Part shown: one piece after another, positions 59,082-64,000 of the stretch | How positions within the stretch are numbered: position 1 is the first letter of the stretch | Layout of the letters: every line of letters starts with the position of its first letter | DNA from: Mycobacterium sp. ACS4054 | GTDB lineage: Bacteria > Actinomycetota > Actinomycetes > Mycobacteriales > Mycobacteriaceae | Assembly: GCF_001667275.1 (NCBI RefSeq) | Contig: NZ_LZHV01000041.1 | Span: 372,001 to 436,000, forward strand | Length of the DNA: 64,000 nt | Reading direction: 5' to 3' | Notes under the pieces: generated by a model | The model's input: only the letters and a program-made list of their open reading frames with translations | Database searches by the model: none | What the model was told of the DNA's origin: nothing | Program-made: the position numbers and the translations under genes

Positions 59082-61710
59082 CCAGGCCCAACTCGGCGCT
59101 GGAGGCCAGCATCGGGTGACGGGGCAGCACGCGCACCGTGTACCCGACCGCACCCGCCAGCGGTAACGACAGCGTCGTCGAGAACACCTGGTTGCCCCCT
59201 TCGGCGGTGCCGGTGTACGACATCTCGACGGTGACCGGATCCAGCAGCGCGTCGCTGGAGTCCACCCGACCCACCAGGCCCTGGACCGTGACCTCGTCGG
59301 GCGCCAGCCCGTCCAGCGCGACGGTGGCCGTCAGGGTCAACTTGGAGCCGAGCACGGGGGTGTCCGGCAATCCGGTGCTGTCGACGTCGGTGATGGTGAT
59401 CTTGGGCCAGGCCTCCTCCGCGCGCCGACGGTAGGCCGCCACCTCGCGCGCCGCGCCGAACTCATTGCCGTCCTCGCCGTCCTCGGCGGGCCCCACGGTC
59501 CTGCGCAGCGACTGCGCCGCGGGCATGTAGTACTGCTGCACGTAATCGAGCACCATCCGCGACGCCAGCACCTTCGGCCCGAGCGTCTGCAAGGTGTGCC
59601 GCACCATCTCGATCCAGCGCGGCGGCACCCCGTGTTCGTCGCGTTCGTAGAACTTGGGCGCCACGGCCTGTTCCAGGAGGTCGTAGAGGGCGCTGGCCTC
59701 CAGGTCGTCGCGACGGGTTTCGTCCGTCACACCGTCGGCAGACGGTATCTCCCAACCGTTTTCGCCGTCGTACCACTCGTCCCACCAGCCGTCGCGGATG
59801 GACAGGTTCAACCCGCCGTTGAGCGCGCTCTTCATGCCGGACGTGCCGCACGCCTCCAGCGGCCGTAGCGGGTTGTTCAACCAGACATCGCAACCCCAGT
59901 ACAGGAGCCGCGCCATTGACATGTCGTAGTCGGGCAGAAACGCGATGCGATGACGCACCTCCGGCCGGTCGGCGAAGCGCACCACCTGCTGGATCAACGC
60001 CTTGCCGCCATCGTCGGCCGGGTGCGACTTCCCCGCGACGATCAGCTGAATCGGCCTCTGCTCGTCGACCAGCAGGCGTTCGAGCCGCTCCGGGTCGCGC
60101 AGCATCAGCGTCAACCGCTTGTACGTGGGCACCCGCCGCGCGAAGCCGATAGTGAGCACGTCGGAGTCGAACGCCTTTGCGATCCAACCCAATTCGGCGT
60201 CGGACGCGCCGCGTTCCAGCCACGATTTGCGCAGCCGCCGCCGCACGTCCTCGACCAACAGCGAGCGCAGTTGGGACCGGATCCACCAAAGATGGCCCGA
60301 ATCAACCTGGTTCAGGCGCAGCCAGACACCCGGGTCGGCGAACGAGTCCGAGCCCGCCAGCTCGTGCCCCAACTGCAACCATTGCGGAGCCGCCCAGGTG
60401 CGCGCGTGCACTCCGTTGGTGATCGACCCGATCGGCACCTCGTCGGCGTCGAAGCCCGACCACAGCTCGCTGAACATGGCCCGGCTCACCTCGCCGTGCA
60501 GCAGCGATACGCCGTTGGCCCGCTGCGCCAGCCGCAGACCCATGTGCGCCATGTTGAATTTGGTCGGATCGTCCTCGGCGCCGAGCGCGAGAACGCGGGC
60601 GGTCGGCACGCCCGGCAACAACACGGGCGCGCTCTTCCCGCCGGCCTTCTCGGTCTTCTTACCGGCGTCCTCCTCGACATGCCCGTCGAAGTAGAGCCGC
60701 ACCATGTCGATCGGAAACCGGTCGATGCCGGCGGGCACCGGGGTGTGGGTGGTGAAGACCGTGCTGGAGCGCACGACGGCCAGCGCGGTGTCGAAGTCGA
60801 GCCCCGCATCGGTCATCAGCTCGCGGATGCGTTCGGCTCCGAGGAACCCGGCGTGCCCCTCGTTCATGTGGAACACCTCGGGGGCGGGCAGGCCCTCGAT
60901 GGCGGTGAACGCGCGGATCGCGCGCACCCCGCCGATGCCGGCCAGCAGCTCCTGACGCATCCGGTGCTCTTGGTCGCCGCCGTACAGCCGGTCGGTGATG
61001 CCGCGCAGCTCGTGCTCGTTCTCGGGGACGTCGGAATCGAGCAGCAGCAGCGGCACCCGTCCCACCTGCGCCACCCAGATCCGCGCGTGCAGCTGGGCGG
61101 CGTCGGGCAGCGTCAGTTCGACCAGGACGGGGTCGCCGGCGGCATCGGTGAGCAGCCGCAACGGCAGCCCCTGGGGGTCCAGCGACGGGTAGGTCTCGTT
61201 CTGCCAGCCGTCCGCGGTCAGCGACTGGCGGAAATACCCGGACCGGTAGTAGAGGCCGACCGCCACCAGCGGCGCGCCCAAATCCGACGCCGCCTTCAGG
61301 TGGTCCCCGGCGAGGATGCCCAAACCGCCCGAGTAATTGGGCAGCACCTCGGCGACGCCGAACTCCATCGAGAAGTAGGCGATGGCCGCCGGCATCGCCC
61401 GACCTTCGGCCTGCTGCTGCTGATACCAGAGCGGACGGCTCAGGTAATCGTTCAGGTCGGCGGCCAGTTGGTCGAGCCGGCCGAGGAACGCCTCGTCGAG
61501 CGCCAGCTCGTCGAGGCGGGCCGGATTGACCGCGCCCAGCAACGCGACCGGGTCGGCGCCGCACCGCTGCCACAACCCCGCGTCCACCGTCGCGAACAAG
61601 TCCTGGGTGGGCCTGTCCCATGACCATCGCAAGTTGATCGACAGCTGGTCCAGCGCGGCCAGCCGCTCGGGAAGGTGAGCTCGGACGGTAAAGCGGCGGA
61701 GGGCTTTCAC
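59065..61710 (-). CDS. glgP: Alpha-glucan (glycogen) phosphorylase
   Basis: This 881-residue GT35 phosphorylase releases glucose-1-phosphate from alpha-1,4-glucan. The N-terminus LSINLRWSWDRPTQDLF and YFSMEFGVAEVLPNYSGGLGILAGDHLKAASDLG mark the short bacterial GlgP subfamily. The PLP lysine lies in EACGTSGMKSALNGG. GTG 61710 is preceded by AAGGACGC. It corresponds to Rv1328. It diverges from glgE over a 246-bp gap with no obvious binding site, as in M. tuberculosis. Confidence 0.95.
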   Translation of the reverse strand: MKALRRFTVRAHLPERLAALDQLSINLRWSWDRPTQDLFATVDAGLWQRCGADPVALLGAVNPARLDELALDEAFLGRLDQLAADLNDYLSRPLWYQQQQAEGRAMPAAIAYFSMEFGVAEVLPNYSGGLGILAGDHLKAASDLGAPLVAVGLYYRSGYFRQSLTADGWQNETYPSLDPQGLPLRLLTDAAGDPVLVELTLPDAAQLHARIWVAQVGRVPLLLLDSDVPENEHELRGITDRLYGGDQEHRMRQELLAGIGGVRAIRAFTAIEGLPAPEVFHMNEGHAGFLGAERIRELMTDAGLDFDTALAVVRSSTVFTTHTPVPAGIDRFPIDMVRLYFDGHVEEDAGKKTEKAGGKSAPVLLPGVPTARVLALGAEDDPTKFNMAHMGLRLAQRANGVSLLHGEVSRAMFSELWSGFDADEVPIGSITNGVHARTWAAPQWLQLGHELAGSDSFADPGVWLRLNQVDSGHLWWIRSQLRSLLVEDVRRRLRKSWLERGASDAELGWIAKAFDSDVLTIGFARRVPTYKRLTLMLRDPERLERLLVDEQRPIQLIVAGKSHPADDGGKALIQQVVRFADRPEVRHRIAFLPDYDMSMARLLYWGCDVWLNNPLRPLEACGTSGMKSALNGGLNLSIRDGWWDEWYDGENGWEIPSADGVTDETRRDDLEASALYDLLEQAVAPKFYERDEHGVPPRWIEMVRHTLQTLGPKVLASRMVLDYVQQYYMPAAQSLRRTVGPAEDGEDGNEFGAAREVAAYRRRAEEAWPKITITDVDSTGLPDTPVLGSKLTLTATVALDGLAPDEVTVQGLVGRVDSSDALLDPVTVEMSYTGTAEGGNQVFSTTLSLPLAGAVGYTVRVLPRHPMLASSAELGLVTLAR

Positions 61711-61956
61711 GCGTCCTTACCTTACTGAGGATTTCGCTCGGTGCACGGCGGCGGAGAGCGCTTTTCGCGCCAAGGGTGTGACCGGACACTAGGGTGGGTA
61801 TCGGTTAGTTATTGGGGCCGCAACGGCGCTTCCCCGCAGAGGAAGTTCCCCACGACAGGAAGTTTCGCCAGACGAGAGGCATTCCGCGACGGAGTACACC
61901 GCGGTTTGGCCGCACACAATCGGAACCAGCCGACGACGATTCGGAAATGGAGTGTT

Positions 61957-64000
61957 GTGCCTGGTCGGGTCGAGATCGATAACGTCCAACCCGTCGTCTC
62001 CTGCGGCGCGTATCCCGCCAAGGCGGTGGTCGGCGAGACCGTCCCGGTCAGCGCGGCGGTGTGGCGGGAAGGCCACGAGGCCGTCGCGGCGACGCTGGTG
62101 GTGCGCTACCTCGGGCCGCGCTATCCGCAAGTGACCGAGACGCGCCGACTCAAGGCGGTGCAGGCTCCCGTCAAGGTCGCATCCGAGGTCGACGGCGGCG
62201 TGGACCAGCAACGGATCAAGCCGCTGCTGCTGCCGATGACATTGGGCGTCGAGCCCTACGTTTTCCACGGGCAATTCACGCCCGACCGGGTCGGCCTGTG
62301 GACCTTCAGGGTCGACGGCTGGGGTGACCCCATCGACTCCTGGCGGCACGGCCTGGTCGCCAAACTGGAAGCCGGTCAGGGCGAGACGGAACTGTCCAAC
62401 GACCTACTGGTAGGGGCCGCGCTGTTCGAGCGCGCCGCCACCGCGGTGCCGCGCGCGCGGCGCGACCCGCTGCTGGCGGCCGCCACGGCGTTGCGAAGCC
62501 CCGGGGACCCGACCACCCGCACCGCGCTGGCCCTGGCGCCGGAGATCGACGACATCCTCGGCGAGTATCCGTTGCGCGATTTGGTCACGCGCGGCGATCA
62601 ATACGGGGTCTGGGTGGATCGGCCGCTGGCGCGCTTCGGCTCGTGGTACGAGATGTTCCCCCGCTCGACCGGCGGGTGGGACGCGGACGGCAAGCCCGTG
62701 CACGGCACGTTCGCCACGGCGGCCGCCCAGCTTCCCCGCATCGCGGCAATGGGATTCGACGTCGTGTACCTGCCGCCGATTCACCCGATCGGCAAGATCC
62801 ACCGCAAGGGGCGCAACAACTCTCCGACCGCCGCCCCTTCAGATGTGGGCTCCCCCTGGGCAATTGGCAGTGACGAGGGCGGCCACGACGCCATCCATCC
62901 CGAGCTGGGCACCATCGAGGACTTCGACGCGTTCGTGGCCGCGGCGGGCGAACTGGGCATGGAGGTGGCGCTGGATCTGGCGTTGCAGTGCGCGCCCGAC
63001 CATCCGTGGGCGCGCGAGCATCGCGAGTGGTTCACCGAATTGCCCGACGGCACCATCGCCTACGCGGAAAACCCGCCCAAGAAATACCAGGACATCTACC
63101 CGCTCAACTTCGACAACGACCCGGCCGGCCTGTACGACGAGGTGCTGCGCGTCGTGCGGCACTGGATGGACCACGGCGTCAAGTTCTTTCGGGTGGACAA
63201 CCCGCACACCAAGCCGCCGAACTTCTGGGCGTGGCTGATCGCCCAGGCCAAGGGCATCGACCCCGACGTGCTGTTCCTCTCCGAGGCCTTCACCCCGCCG
63301 GCCCGGCAGTACGGGCTGGCCAAGCTCGGCTTCACCCAGTCCTACAGCTACTTCACCTGGCGCACGGCCAAGCAGGAACTCACCGAGTTCGGCGACGCCA
63401 TCGCCGCCGCCGCGGATTTCCGGCGGCCGAACCTGTTCGTGAACACCCCCGACATCCTGCACGCCATCCTGCAGCACAACGGCCCGGGAATGTTCGCCAT
63501 CCGCGCCGTGCTGGCGGCGACCATGGGTCCGGCGTGGGGCGTGTATTCGGGCTACGAGCTGTTCGAACACCGCGCGGTGCGTGAGGGCAGCGAGGAGTAC
63601 CTGGACTCGGAGAAGTACGAGCTGCGGCCGCGTGACTTCGCGGGCGCTCTGGCCGAGGGTCGCTCGCTCGAGCCGTTCATCACGCTGCTCAACTCGATTC
63701 GGCGGCTGCACCCAGCGCTGCAGCAGCTACGCACCATCCATTTCCACAGCGTCGACAACGATGCGCTACTGGCCTACAGCAAGTTCGACCCGGCCACGGG
63801 CGACTGCGTGTTGGTGGTGGTGACGCTCAACGCGTATGGCGCCGAGGAAGCCACCCTGTTTTTGGACATGGCGGCATTGGGTATGGAGCCCTACGAACGA
63901 TTTTGGGTGCGCGATGAAATCACCGGCCAAGAATTCCAATGGGGGCAAGCAAACTACGTTCGCATCGACCCTGCGCGGGCCGTCGCGCATGTGATCAACA
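61957..64000 (+). CDS. glgE: Alpha-1,4-glucan:maltose-1-phosphate maltosyltransferase GlgE, C-terminus outside window
   Basis: The frame from GTG 61957, with TGGAG upstream, stays open to the right edge for 681 codons, so the last part is missing. It is a GH13_3 maltosyltransferase that extends alpha-glucan with maltose-1-phosphate and is an essential enzyme in M. tuberculosis (Rv1327c). The N-terminal domain has [20 protein letters not shown]. The catalytic barrel contains [20 protein letters not shown], the nucleophile Asp414 in [11 protein letters not shown] and the acid Glu443 in [14 protein letters not shown]. It diverges from glgP. Identification is firm. Confidence 0.97.
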   Translation, partial: MPGRVEIDNVQPVVSCGAYPAKAVVGETVPVSAAVWREGHEAVAATLVVRYLGPRYPQVTETRRLKAVQAPVKVASEVDGGVDQQRIKPLLLPMTLGVEPYVFHGQFTPDRVGLWTFRVDGWGDPIDSWRHGLVAKLEAGQGETELSNDLLVGAALFERAATAVPRARRDPLLAAATALRSPGDPTTRTALALAPEIDDILGEYPLRDLVTRGDQYGVWVDRPLARFGSWYEMFPRSTGGWDADGKPVHGTFATAAAQLPRIAAMGFDVVYLPPIHPIGKIHRKGRNNSPTAAPSDVGSPWAIGSDEGGHDAIHPELGTIEDFDAFVAAAGELGMEVALDLALQCAPDHPWAREHREWFTELPDGTIAYAENPPKKYQDIYPLNFDNDPAGLYDEVLRVVRHWMDHGVKFFRVDNPHTKPPNFWAWLIAQAKGIDPDVLFLSEAFTPPARQYGLAKLGFTQSYSYFTWRTAKQELTEFGDAIAAAADFRRPNLFVNTPDILHAILQHNGPGMFAIRAVLAATMGPAWGVYSGYELFEHRAVREGSEEYLDSEKYELRPRDFAGALAEGRSLEPFITLLNSIRRLHPALQQLRTIHFHSVDNDALLAYSKFDPATGDCVLVVVTLNAYGAEEATLFLDMAALGMEPYERFWVRDEITGQEFQWGQANYVRIDPARAVAHVIN

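Noticed and set aside
57384..59153. Long minus-strand open frame antisense to dinG
   Set aside because: No ribosome site, no domain and biased Arg/Gly/His composition; dinG on the plus strand has all helicase motifs.
61711..61956. Search for regulatory sites between glgP and glgE
   Set aside because: The 246-bp divergent gap shows no clear palindrome, repeat or terminator that I could support.

Overview
The window looks like chromosomal DNA of a Mycobacterium, probably a slow-growing non-tuberculous species. The G+C content is high, GTG and TTG starts are common, and genes often overlap by four bases (ATGA or GTGA). The right third keeps the gene order of Mycobacterium tuberculosis Rv1327c-Rv1349 in reverse orientation: irtB, irtA, lprD, Rv1342c, rdgB, rph, Rv1339, murI, rhomboid, Rv1333, Rv1332, clpS, pncB, dinG, glgP, glgE. 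I see no IS element, phage module or CRISPR array.

Region 1 (1-31164) is a dense catabolic cluster for an unidentified lipid-like, alicyclic or aromatic substrate. It holds a lone carboxyltransferase, two LLM flavin/F420 oxidoreductases, a Rieske oxygenase, a cytochrome P450, five AMP-forming ligases, five crotonases, a paired acyl-CoA dehydrogenase, a class III CoA-transferase, an SCP-x-like thiolase, two PaaI thioesterases, two amidohydrolase/decarboxylase-type proteins, a DapA-like aldolase and an SDR. One TetR regulator (21689-22483) lies inside it. Six sites resembling the perfect 19-bp palindrome TACTGTAAGAATTACAGTA sit in front of the cluster's transcription units, at 362, 4643, 8525, 19060, 21539 and 24180. 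A weaker seventh candidate is at 42379. I read this as one TetR-controlled regulon, and it is the main discovery candidate here.

Region 2 (31178-33543) holds a small beta-rich protein, a DJ-1/PfpI protein divergent from a GlxA-type AraC regulator, and a small secreted protein. Region 3 (33611-41252) is a second acyl-CoA cluster with its own GntR regulator: FabG-type SDR, thiolase, CoA-transferase and acyl-CoA dehydrogenase on the minus strand, with a divergent acyl-CoA dehydrogenase, a mycofactocin-type SDR and a small flavin/F420 protein. An ATATCA-N4-TGATAT palindrome lies between the two arms.

Region 4 (41258-48938) has a phosphotransferase-like gene, the siderophore importer irtAB with an IdeR-like box, a DCC-family protein, a coiled-coil protein, a low-G+C membrane protein and tRNA-Leu(UAG). 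Region 5 (49036-64000) is conserved housekeeping: nucleotide pool cleaning, RNase PH, a cAMP phosphodiesterase family protein, cell-wall glutamate racemase, rhomboid protease, ClpS, NAD salvage, a DNA helicase and alpha-glucan metabolism. GlgE runs off the right edge. Compared with M. tuberculosis, the cysM-cysO-mec block is absent between rhomboid and the Rv1333 homologue, and mbtK-N are absent beside irtA. No gene-free stretch exceeds 300 bases.
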